From Periweissella fabalis (lineage in GTDB: Bacteria > Bacillota > Bacilli > Lactobacillales > Lactobacillaceae), in NCBI RefSeq assembly GCF_012396505.1, contig NZ_JAAXPN010000001.1, positions 539,800 through 603,799 of the forward strand: 64,000 nt of DNA, read 5' to 3'. Below, in pieces: positions 54,532 through 63,167 of the stretch. The first letter of the stretch is position 1. Every line of letters begins with the position of its first letter. The notes below the pieces were generated by a model. That model worked only from the letters and a program-made list of their open reading frames with translations. It had not been told where the DNA came from and did no database searches. The translations under genes and the position numbers were made by a program.

Positions 54532-56138
54532 CAATTAACCTCATCTTTTGAAATGCGACCGAAATCATGTTCTAAGATAAAATTATAGTGTCTAAAGAAA
54601 CTCGCTACGATTCCAGAAGTATCATCATTATGTCGCCCGATAAATCCCCTGTGAATAATTTGGACATTTGGATAACGTTTTTTTAACGCTTCATATAATT
54701 GCGGAAAAGCATGTTCATCATAATCATCATTTTCCATATAAGATATGAAGAATTTAGTGTTTTTTAATACACCACGATTAAACTTAGTCCAAAAACGTTT
54801 ATTCAATTTTTCAGCAGACGCTTGGCTAACTTCACCCATTATATTCATCAAAACATCTAAAGCCGTTGGAAATACTTCTGGTCGATTTATTCGTTCGTTA
54901 AGCGCTACATCACCAATATTAACTAACGGCTTCCCGACAATTACAGCGACTGGGCGAATATCAGGTGCATAATATAAGGAAGCAAACGTCCCCATCGACA
55001 ATCCTGACATTACTATTTGATCATTTTTAAAACCCATACTGCGGCTGGCCTTTTTTATGAGCTCAACAACTTTGTTTTCTAAATCGGGATTTCCCATGTA
55101 AAAGGCGCCCCCTTCAAGTCTTGAATCAGCAATTAATAAAAATGGAGAACCCATTCCATGCATCATTCGTTGACCTTCAAAGCCTTCCAACGTCCGATAA
55201 CCAGAAAAATAAACGTTTAATGGTGGCTTAAAATCACCTGGATTGAAGTAGTATAGGATTTCTCCTGCTACCTTTTGCGTATTGTCATTAATACTATCAC
55301 CCCCCAGAATCATCTTACCGTGTGATAGGTGAGATTGACGTACATGAATTTGGCCGAGGTTAATTGTCCCTTTACCACCTTTGACATACATTGATGTCGC
55401 AAGATACACATTCCGCTCGCCCGTACCAAAAACATAACCTGAATCATTTATTTCTTTTTGCGTTATGATGTGGGTATCAATCACATCCATCGTACCTTCT
55501 TGAATTAAAAAGATTTTGAAATAAATATCATCTTCGGCAAAATCACCTTCGATGTCGTATTCTGGTAGATAGTCCCAATATGAGTTTTTTGGTAAGTAAT
55601 TATTCATCTTAACCGAAAGGACTTGTGTACTTTTTTCCTGGCTAAAATCACTAGTTACGGAAATTAACACACGACCCTTACGCTGCACTACACCTGTGAA
55701 TTGTGGTGCAATTTCAATATCATCAGGTGATAATCGAAAGCCATTTTGGCGGCCAAATACAACATAATTCAAAGTTTCCTTAATTGCAATTGCATCAGTA
55801 AAATCAACTGGGACTGCGGCAATTAAATTGAATAAGGCTTGTGACTCATCGCTTATATCATTATTCGTATTATAAATCAGCGTATATCGAACCAATTGCT
55901 TGTATAATTCTGGCTCTAGCTTAAATTGCTTAATATTACCTAAAGCAATCGGCACATCCCGTAACATTTTATCATCCGCCCACGCTTTAAGAATTGCACT
56001 TAATTTTTCCTGACTATACATCCCATCAAATAAGTTAATAGTTGAAAAATACACGGATTTTTTTTGATCAAAATTACTAAATTCGGCTTCATTATCACCT
56101 AAGCAAATAACCTTAACTTTTTGCTTTTCCTTTTCCAT
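54531..56138 (-). CDS. asp2: Accessory Sec protein Asp2
   Basis: 535 residues from ATG 56138, six bases after GGAGG. The C-terminal half is an alpha/beta-hydrolase-like domain with nucleophile motif SGLSMGTFASLYY near 376, and candidate acid and base in ENDDYDEHAF and GRHNDDTSG. Asp2 is known to O-acetylate GlcNAc on the adhesin and to be needed for its transport. The N-terminal half is beta-rich. Overlaps asp1 by 26 bases and touches asp3. Confidence 0.9.
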   Translation of the reverse strand: MEKEKQKVKVICLGDNEAEFSNFDQKKSVYFSTINLFDGMYSQEKLSAILKAWADDKMLRDVPIALGNIKQFKLEPELYKQLVRYTLIYNTNNDISDESQALFNLIAAVPVDFTDAIAIKETLNYVVFGRQNGFRLSPDDIEIAPQFTGVVQRKGRVLISVTSDFSQEKSTQVLSVKMNNYLPKNSYWDYLPEYDIEGDFAEDDIYFKIFLIQEGTMDVIDTHIITQKEINDSGYVFGTGERNVYLATSMYVKGGKGTINLGQIHVRQSHLSHGKMILGGDSINDNTQKVAGEILYYFNPGDFKPPLNVYFSGYRTLEGFEGQRMMHGMGSPFLLIADSRLEGGAFYMGNPDLENKVVELIKKASRSMGFKNDQIVMSGLSMGTFASLYYAPDIRPVAVIVGKPLVNIGDVALNERINRPEVFPTALDVLMNIMGEVSQASAEKLNKRFWTKFNRGVLKNTKFFISYMENDDYDEHAFPQLYEALKKRYPNVQIIHRGFIGRHNDDTSGIVASFFRHYNFILEHDFGRISKDEVN

Positions 56139-57750
56139 AACCAACCTCCTTCCACTTAGTAATTAGATTGGCATCACTATATGCACTGCCTAACTTAACA
56201 TCGTAGACGAGCGTATCATTCCAAATATCTAATTCATAAACATACTTATCTAAGTAGTGATTAAGTTGTTTCAATGTTTGAGCGATGGCCCCATTATTTG
56301 GTTCATGTAAAAATTCAACTTTTTTTGCAAGTAATAACGGAATTCCCGTTTCAATGGCTTGCATCGCTGGGTATAAATCCATATTATTGTTCAAATCGAC
56401 ATAAATACGAGCTTTCAAAATTAATTGGTGCCACTTATCTTTATTTAATTTTTTTTCAAAACTTATATTATGCAAAGTCTGGACAAGCTTAACCATATTG
56501 TTGTAATCAATCGGATTTTTCTTTTCCAATTCTCGAATTGCTTTTAATAAATCGGGATTTGGTTTATTGGCTTGTTTAGCTAAGACATATTCCTCAATCA
56601 ACCCTAAATCAGGATTATCATCATTGATTGCTAGCTTTGAATTCAAATATTCTTTAATGGATGTCATCATTAACTGCGTATCTGTCGAATTTTCAACCGA
56701 CATAATTAATGTTAAATCAGTATCTTTTAACATTAGCTCTAAAATACTTTTAATTATTTTGATTGTTTCCGCCGCTGTTTTTTTAGTTGCATTTACCAAG
56801 ATGTTAGTTTCAACCAGCGTATTACTTAACCCCAAGTCTAGTTGGATCGAATAGGGTGTAATAACCTTAATTTTTTTTAGATCAATTGCTAATTTTTGGC
56901 TCTTAATGGTTGCAATTAACTTTTTAAAGGTTTCTTGTTCTGGAATAACAACATACTTTGCTACAACTAATAATTCTCGTAATTGTTTAGTGAGAGTATC
57001 AGCAACAATGGCATTTAAAGTTGCTTGTTCTAAATAAGGTATGATTGGATATTTTAAGCTTACTTTTTGGATAAACTCAGTTGGTGTTACAGCATCAACA
57101 GTTACAATAAAAGGTTCCCGCATTGAATGGGCGTATTTATCAAATACTTCAAGTAAAATCTCTTGCAAAGTAGCATAGCTTTTGTGTTTAAACTTACTAT
57201 ACGCAACTGGATAAATTGTAATGCGGTTTCCCTTTTTTGTTGCGTCCTCACTTAGCATTAACTGACCTTGTTGATTGAAGTAAAAACTTTGTGCTGCTCC
57301 ATTTGGTGTTGCTAAAAGATCCCGTCTTGATAAAAAGCCGCGGTCATCATAATAATCGATAACATCTTGCTTACCGTTAGCAAAATAGATTACCTGGCAT
57401 AGAATTGCATCGTTATATGGCACAAGGCGTGCATATATTTGGTCCAAATAATATACATTAATTCCAAATGGTGTATATATTATTTCTGCATTTTCCGGTA
57501 ACACGATATCAGCTAATGTTATTGGTTGGCCATTCTTAATTGTTATCCCCTGTAACTCATCATACAATGACCAAACCTTAGCACTATTTAGATTTTGACT
57601 TTCTAGTTGATAACGTAATACCGGTGTATAACTTGTACTTATTAATTCAAATTCTTCCTTATTATTAGTCAGTGTATTAGCTAAATTAACTACATAATCA
57701 AAATTAATATCTACCGCATTCCAGTTCCATGTGGTCATTAATCGTAGCAT
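56113..57750 (-). CDS. asp1: Accessory Sec protein Asp1
   Basis: 545 residues from ATG 57750 behind CTAGGGGGAGAACA. Asp1 proteins have a GT-B-like fold without catalytic residues; accordingly there is no E-x7-E motif here. The N-terminal third contains DYYDDRGFLSRRD, also seen in the glycosyltransferases of this window, and the end of the protein (LIPLLLAKKVEFLHEPNNGAI-like region) matches the nucleotide-sugar half in shape only. It works with Asp2 and Asp3 to hand the adhesin to SecA2. 29 bases after secY2. Confidence 0.85.
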   Translation of the reverse strand: MLRLMTTWNWNAVDINFDYVVNLANTLTNNKEEFELISTSYTPVLRYQLESQNLNSAKVWSLYDELQGITIKNGQPITLADIVLPENAEIIYTPFGINVYYLDQIYARLVPYNDAILCQVIYFANGKQDVIDYYDDRGFLSRRDLLATPNGAAQSFYFNQQGQLMLSEDATKKGNRITIYPVAYSKFKHKSYATLQEILLEVFDKYAHSMREPFIVTVDAVTPTEFIQKVSLKYPIIPYLEQATLNAIVADTLTKQLRELLVVAKYVVIPEQETFKKLIATIKSQKLAIDLKKIKVITPYSIQLDLGLSNTLVETNILVNATKKTAAETIKIIKSILELMLKDTDLTLIMSVENSTDTQLMMTSIKEYLNSKLAINDDNPDLGLIEEYVLAKQANKPNPDLLKAIRELEKKNPIDYNNMVKLVQTLHNISFEKKLNKDKWHQLILKARIYVDLNNNMDLYPAMQAIETGIPLLLAKKVEFLHEPNNGAIAQTLKQLNHYLDKYVYELDIWNDTLVYDVKLGSAYSDANLITKWKEVGYGKGKAKS

Positions 57751-57779
57751 TGTTCTCCCCCTAGACATCTTAGTACTTA

Positions 57780-58991
57780 TTATAGTTTGAATATTGAATA
57801 GTGCCGTCGATCCCAGATTGTCCGAACTTCTTCAATAAAAGTATCAATAATCGTAACTAAAATAATTACACTACTCATTAAAAATGATAATGGTCGTACC
57901 ATTGGCACCCATAATCCCACAACCAATGGGACAACTGTGATACAAATAAAAAAAACGTTCCCAATCGCTGTCATAAATAATAAATGCTTATTCAACATTT
58001 TTTCAGTTGCATCACCAGGCAAATATTCTAATACATAATCACCAGATTCCTTTAAATCTTTGGCAATATCACTAGGCCGCACGTTAACATAGGCAAAACA
58101 ACTTCCCAATAAAATCATTAAACTAGCGTAAATTAACACCCCTTGCCAACTCTCAAATGATAAAAATTTTGACAAAATCGATGGGCTACTATACTGCAAC
58201 TTTGCTATGAGTAAGTATTGTGGAATTGTAAAAATTGTTAACGCGAACATTAACGGCATCGATCCAGCAGGGATTGCTTTAATTGGAATGTAAGAATTTG
58301 CAAAGTCATTATCTAACCCAGTTCGTTGAATATTGATTCTTAACTCAGAGTGATTCAAAAAGACCCCCACCCATGCTAAAACCAATACAATTATCCAACC
58401 AATAACTCCTGCCAAAAGGCCGAAATGAATTTTCTGACCACCAAAATTGTGTAAAATTGATGGTAAACTAAACAATAATCCTGGCACTATTAAGATTGTT
58501 GCCCCACCAAGTCCCTTACGTACATTCATATCAGCTAGCCAAGTAATAAACATTGCCCCGGCAATCAATACAAACACGTTAACAATTTGAATCCGCCATG
58601 TAAGAATATTGCCTGTCGTTTGAAATTGAGCTGTCATTGTTTGAAAAGTAAAGAATCCTTGGAAACATGCAAAGAATAAGGTTAATATTTTTTGATAGGT
58701 TCCGCGACGTTTTTCTGACATTCGTTTATTAATATCTTTATCAATGAGTGGTAAAAGTTGCCAAATCATCAATGACGTCATATATGGCCCAATTCCTAAT
58801 GCAAAGATCGTTGGTAATGAAAGATTCCCACCAGTAACTAATGACAAGACATATGAACTAAAACTAGTTTCATATGAATTTTCAAATTGTGTAGGATCTA
58901 CCCCTGGTAAAAAAACATTTTTTCCAAGCGTAAAAATAACTAATATAAAAAATGTAAATAAGCCCTTGTTAAGTAATTCGTGTTTTTTCAT
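57780..58991 (-). CDS. secY2: Accessory Sec translocase channel SecY2
   Basis: 403 residues from ATG 58991 behind GGCGGGATTT, ten bases after the secA2 stop. Ten hydrophobic helices in SecY order. Plug-region sequence FSSYVLSLVTGGNLSLPTIFALGIGPYMTSLMIWQ and the first conserved loops are present, with the divergence typical of SecY2. It forms the channel dedicated to serine-rich glycoproteins. Confidence 0.92.
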   Translation of the reverse strand: MKKHELLNKGLFTFFILVIFTLGKNVFLPGVDPTQFENSYETSFSSYVLSLVTGGNLSLPTIFALGIGPYMTSLMIWQLLPLIDKDINKRMSEKRRGTYQKILTLFFACFQGFFTFQTMTAQFQTTGNILTWRIQIVNVFVLIAGAMFITWLADMNVRKGLGGATILIVPGLLFSLPSILHNFGGQKIHFGLLAGVIGWIIVLVLAWVGVFLNHSELRINIQRTGLDNDFANSYIPIKAIPAGSMPLMFALTIFTIPQYLLIAKLQYSSPSILSKFLSFESWQGVLIYASLMILLGSCFAYVNVRPSDIAKDLKESGDYVLEYLPGDATEKMLNKHLLFMTAIGNVFFICITVVPLVVGLWVPMVRPLSFLMSSVIILVTIIDTFIEEVRTIWDRRHYSIFKL

Positions 58992-59001
58992 AAATCCCGC
59001 C

Positions 59002-61374
59002 TTATGGGAAGACGACATCAATAGTGCCATCTTCATTCTTAATTAAGTCAGCAAGCAATAAATTCTTTAGAATTTGTTTTAAGATTGCTTTAGTCATTAA
59101 ATCAAATGATTTAATCGCTTCACGTTGATATTCAAAAAATGGATTATGTTGACCCCAATTACGGCCACTTACCACACTTTTAAGTTGTTGTAAGTGATCA
59201 ACTTGTTCAATCCACATGGTATCAAGTGCTTTTAGGATAACTAAGCGTTCATAGTATATCCGTTGGCTATCATCATTGATTGATGCTAATTTATCAGCAA
59301 TTGCATCTTGCAAACTTTCTTTAAAGGCCTGATAGAATTCTGATGAACGACGATTCTTTAGTGTTTCTAAAACCGCTCTTGGAATTTTAAATCCATAAGC
59401 AACATTGTTGTAGTAAAAATCTGATAGTTCTTCTTCTGTTAAGGTTTGCTTTGTTATCATGTCCAATGTCACACTTAATACAGACTGATCAATAACTTTA
59501 CGATAGTCATTAGCTTCTAAGACTTTGTTACGTGTCTTGTACAGCGTATCACGTTGACTTTTTAAAACTTGATCATATTCTAGTGTCTGAAAACGTTCCA
59601 TTATTTCTTGATTCTTTTGGACATTTTGGGCTTTTGTTACGGCTTTTAATGCTAGTCTGCTTTCGGAAAGCTTTTCATTTAATTTATTAGTACCACTTAA
59701 TTTTTTAGCAAGCTTACTTCGAAAACGGTTTATGCGTTTGCCACCATTTTCCAAAACTAACTTATCTTCAAGCGAAACATAGAAAATACTTTCACCTGGA
59801 CTCCCTTGACGGCCACTACGTCCCCGTAATTGGTTATCAACTCGCACATTGGCCATACGTTCGGTCCCAATAACCAACAATCCACCGAGTTCTTCAACCC
59901 CAGGGCCTAACTTAATATCGGTTCCCCGGCCAGCCATTGACGTTGCTACGGTAATGGCATTTTTTTGCCCGGCTAATTTAATAATACTAGCTTCCTTAGC
60001 GACACTCATTGCATTTAAGAGCGTATGTGACATACCTTCACGCAATAAAATATGGGAATATAATTCAGACATTGAAACAGAACCGGTTTCAATAAGGATA
60101 GGCCGACCAATCGCATGCGCTTCTTTAACTGCTTCTAGCGATGCAAAAATTTTTGCTTGATTACTAAGATACACCTCGTCTGGATGATCAATTCGCGCAA
60201 TCGGTTTATGTGTTGGTATTTTTATAACATCCAAGCCATATGTTTCAAAAAACTCATGTTTGTCCGTACTAGCAGTCCCTGTCATCCCAGAAAGATGTTT
60301 AAACATTCTAAATAGATTTTGATATGTAACTGATGCCATGGCACGTGTTTCCAAACTTACTTCAAGATGCTCTTTTGCTTCAATTGCTTGGTGTAAACCT
60401 GCTTGTAATTTAGTTCCTGTCAATTTACGCCCATTAACTTTATCTAATAAGACAAGTTGCTGATTTTCAACAACATAATCTCGATTCAATAAAAATAAAT
60501 AATTTGCTCGTAAAGCTAACAACAGATGCCGATAGACACTGGTCCATTCTGCCCCTAACAAATTCGTTATACCCAACTTTTCTTCGATATGCTCAATACC
60601 AGATGTTGTAAACCATATTCGTTTTAAATCATCTGATTGTTCAAAATCAATATCTTTTTGCAAACTTTGAATCATCCGGTCACTAGAAGTATACAAATTT
60701 GATTGCACCCGTGGTGCCCCAGAAATTAGCAATGGGGTTTGTGCCATATCCAATAAAACGGCATCAATTTCATCAATTAAAGCAAAATTAAACTCTTTTA
60801 TATACTGTTCTTCAGTATCAGAGGCTAAATTATCAAATAGATAATCAAATCCTAGTGCACTATTAGTGGTATAAACAATATCTGCTTGATAGATTTTTTC
60901 TTTATCACGGGCGGATTCCTCAAATTCACTCGTTGCAACTCCAACATCAACAGTTAAGCCAAGCCATGAGTATACTCGGCCAATATCTTTACCATCTCGA
61001 AGTGCTAAATAAGTATTTGATGTAATCAAAAAATTCCCTGGGCCAGTTAAACCATAAAGATACATGGTCATCGTAGCTGTAAGTGTTTTACCTTCCCCAG
61101 TCTTCATTTCAGCAACATTATTAAAATATAATGCTACTGCTCCCACAATTTGATTGAAATAAGGTTCCATACCCAAAACCCGACGATCAGCTTCACAAAC
61201 TGTTGCAAACGCTGGAATTAATAAATCATCCAAGTTTTTACCGCTTGCTAAGTCCTTTCGCATAATTGTAGTTTGTTGCTTTAATTCATCATCACTCATT
61301 TTTTGATAGCGTGGTGCTTGATCAACAATTTTTCGCGCAATGGAAAAATAATGTTTTTCATTCTTCGCTTTCAT
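59002..61374 (-). CDS. secA2: Accessory Sec translocase ATPase SecA2
   Basis: 790 residues from ATG 61374 behind GGGGGGAGAT. DEAD-type motor: MKTGEGKT near 90, LIDEIDAVLLD, TGMTGTASTDKHEFFETY, TSMAGRGTDIKLGPGV and QLRGRSGRQGSPGES. It ends without the Cys-rich zinc tail of housekeeping SecA and is about 50 residues shorter, which with its neighbours identifies SecA2. It drives export of the glycosylated adhesin. First gene of the operon. Confidence 0.95.
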   Translation of the reverse strand: MKAKNEKHYFSIARKIVDQAPRYQKMSDDELKQQTTIMRKDLASGKNLDDLLIPAFATVCEADRRVLGMEPYFNQIVGAVALYFNNVAEMKTGEGKTLTATMTMYLYGLTGPGNFLITSNTYLALRDGKDIGRVYSWLGLTVDVGVATSEFEESARDKEKIYQADIVYTTNSALGFDYLFDNLASDTEEQYIKEFNFALIDEIDAVLLDMAQTPLLISGAPRVQSNLYTSSDRMIQSLQKDIDFEQSDDLKRIWFTTSGIEHIEEKLGITNLLGAEWTSVYRHLLLALRANYLFLLNRDYVVENQQLVLLDKVNGRKLTGTKLQAGLHQAIEAKEHLEVSLETRAMASVTYQNLFRMFKHLSGMTGTASTDKHEFFETYGLDVIKIPTHKPIARIDHPDEVYLSNQAKIFASLEAVKEAHAIGRPILIETGSVSMSELYSHILLREGMSHTLLNAMSVAKEASIIKLAGQKNAITVATSMAGRGTDIKLGPGVEELGGLLVIGTERMANVRVDNQLRGRSGRQGSPGESIFYVSLEDKLVLENGGKRINRFRSKLAKKLSGTNKLNEKLSESRLALKAVTKAQNVQKNQEIMERFQTLEYDQVLKSQRDTLYKTRNKVLEANDYRKVIDQSVLSVTLDMITKQTLTEEELSDFYYNNVAYGFKIPRAVLETLKNRRSSEFYQAFKESLQDAIADKLASINDDSQRIYYERLVILKALDTMWIEQVDHLQQLKSVVSGRNWGQHNPFFEYQREAIKSFDLMTKAILKQILKNLLLADLIKNEDGTIDVVFP

Positions 61375-61412
61375 ATCTCCCCCCAAATACAATTCGCATA
61401 TGTACGTGTTTT

Positions 61413-61441
61413 AATATACTCAATTATCTTAAATTTGTAAA
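61413..61441 (-). promoter_or_regulatory. Promoter of the accessory Sec operon
   Basis: TTTACA (61436-61441) and TATATT (61413-61418) with 17 bases between, 40 bases before secA2. It lies between secA2 and the ISL3 element, so the operon has its own promoter that the insertion did not break. The stretch to 61552 is A/T-rich without other features. Confidence 0.7.
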
Positions 61442-61567
61442 AAGATAAGCCTCAATAAGTATTATTTTATATATATCGTATAAATTTTAACATTTTATAT
61501 TATATAACTATAATAAAATTAATAATGATATTGTTAAATATATCAAAAAAACGGTTCTATAATTTTT

Positions 61568-61607
61568 GGTACTGATGGCCATGACTTAAGTCATGGGTGT
61601 CAGTACC
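61568..61607 (+). terminator. Hairpin inside the left end of the ISL3 element
   Basis: GGTACTGA-N3-CCATGACTT pairs with AAGTCATGG-N3-TCAGTACC, followed by ATTTTTTATT. It lies before the transposase gene and probably stops transcription entering the element from outside. Confidence 0.7.
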
Positions 61608-61698
61608 ATTTTTTATTCTAATTGCATTGTTTTGTAAAAAAGAGTACAAAAATAGAGATAGCTGCACACCTAACAACGAAATGAAAGGACCTATCTCC

Positions 61699-63003
61699 AT
61701 GAATAATTATCTCAAATTAGTGTTCGACTTAAAAGACCCAAATTTAGAAATTGATCCCAAATTTAGTGATGAACCAGACATTGTATATATAAATAAGCGT
61801 AGAACATTTATATGGCACTTCATAACTTCACCAATTATGAAGTATCCAACATGTCATTGCGTTATGAATAAGAATGGATTTAAAGCTGTTAGTATTCTCC
61901 ATAATCATACTTCTGAACACGTTAATGTATTAAACATTAGAAAGCAAAAATACATTTGTCCAAAATGTAAAAAGACCTCTTTAGCTGCAGTTGAAGACGT
62001 TCGTCCCAACGATCATATCTCATTAGCTGTAAAGCGTGCCGTAGCTGTTGAATTGACTGAAACACTCACTGCTAAATATATTGCCAAGACTTATAACGTT
62101 TCTTTCAACAGCATTCAACGGGCAAGCAAACTCTGGTTTCAAACGAATCAATCACGATTTAGTTGGCTTCCTCAACATATCGCATTCGATGACTTTAAAT
62201 CTGGTTCATTCGCTAAAGCGGGCATGAGTGTTATTGTTGTCGATATCTTAAGGCATCGGCTATTAGATGTCATTAAAGACCGAACTAATATTGTTGGTTA
62301 TTTTAGCCAATATAATATCGAAGCCCGTCGGGCCGTTAAGACAGTCACTGTTGATTTATTTACACCGTATCGTAAGGCAATCCATGAACTGTTTCCTAAG
62401 GCCGTAATTATCGCTGACCGTTTTCACGTAGTAACTCAGGCATACCAAGCTTTAAACACATTGCGCATTAAAGTAATGAAACAATTTAAAACTGATTCTC
62501 CTGAATACCGTCAGTTAAAAAGATTCCATCGCTTAATTTTAAAAGACAGCAATGACTTAAATTACGAAACCCGTACTAAACGTATCAACTATCGCTATGC
62601 CTACCTTAGCGATTCAGAAGTTGTTGATCGCATTCTCGCTTTATCACCCGAACTTCGTGTAGCCTATGAATTTTATCAAGATATCATCTACGCCCTTAAA
62701 CAACGTGCCGGTGCTTATTTAGCAAATGTTCTTCACGATGACACCAACTTACCACCACAAATGATGAAAGCTCGCCGGGCCATCCAAAAAGTTTACACCG
62801 AAATCCTCAACAGTTTTAAATACGATTTTTCCAACGGGCCGGTTGAAGGTATGAATAATAAAATTAAAGTCATTAAAAGAATCGGCTATGATTTTCGTAA
62901 CTTCGAGAATTTCCGCCAACGAATTTTAATCGCATTTAAAAATTCATTTTTCGCTATGAATTACAAAAAAGCGACCAGCTCGAATCTCGAGCTAGTCGCT
63001 TAA
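61699..63003 (+). CDS. ISL3-family transposase
   Basis: 434 residues from the ATG at 61699, behind GAAAGGACC; the frame runs further upstream but without a ribosome site. N-terminal zinc-finger Cys pairs (KYPTCHCVM and KYICPKCKK), a HTH region, and the DDE core with DDFKSGSFAKAG, IIADRFHVVTQAY and NGPVEGMNNKIKVIKRIGYGF-like GPVEGMNNKIKVIKRIGYDF typical of ISL3. No stops or shifts, so probably active. Transcribed against the surrounding minus-strand genes. Confidence 0.94.
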   Translation: MNNYLKLVFDLKDPNLEIDPKFSDEPDIVYINKRRTFIWHFITSPIMKYPTCHCVMNKNGFKAVSILHNHTSEHVNVLNIRKQKYICPKCKKTSLAAVEDVRPNDHISLAVKRAVAVELTETLTAKYIAKTYNVSFNSIQRASKLWFQTNQSRFSWLPQHIAFDDFKSGSFAKAGMSVIVVDILRHRLLDVIKDRTNIVGYFSQYNIEARRAVKTVTVDLFTPYRKAIHELFPKAVIIADRFHVVTQAYQALNTLRIKVMKQFKTDSPEYRQLKRFHRLILKDSNDLNYETRTKRINYRYAYLSDSEVVDRILALSPELRVAYEFYQDIIYALKQRAGAYLANVLHDDTNLPPQMMKARRAIQKVYTEILNSFKYDFSNGPVEGMNNKIKVIKRIGYDFRNFENFRQRILIAFKNSFFAMNYKKATSSNLELVA

Positions 63004-63061
63004 CCGAATAAACGAATTTATTCAATTTTTAAGTTCATCAGTATCATTTGCACTTAGAACC

Positions 63062-63099
63062 AAAAAAACGATTATCTCTTATTGAGATAATCGTTTTTT
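63062..63099. terminator. Terminator of the serine-rich adhesin gene, with the element inserted at its base
   Basis: AAAAAACGATTATCTC and GAGATAATCGTTTTTT, 16-bp arms with a five-base loop. The left A-run is the target site duplicated by the ISL3 element, which therefore landed exactly at the foot of this hairpin. Confidence 0.85.
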
Positions 63100-63167
63100 G
63101 TAGTGCGATAATTCATTTGTATTTGCTTAAATGAAATTATCTAAATAATTTAGTACCAATCAATAAA

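Larger units (their letters stand above)
61553..63061 (+). mobile_element. Intact ISL3-family insertion sequence
   Basis: 1,509 bases, bounded by GGTTCTA...TACTGATG and its inverted counterpart, and flanked by the 8-base direct repeat AAAAAAAC (61545-61552 and 63062-63069). An 8-bp duplication is the ISL3 rule. It encodes one full-length transposase. A decayed relative lies at 48587-50014. Confidence 0.93.
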
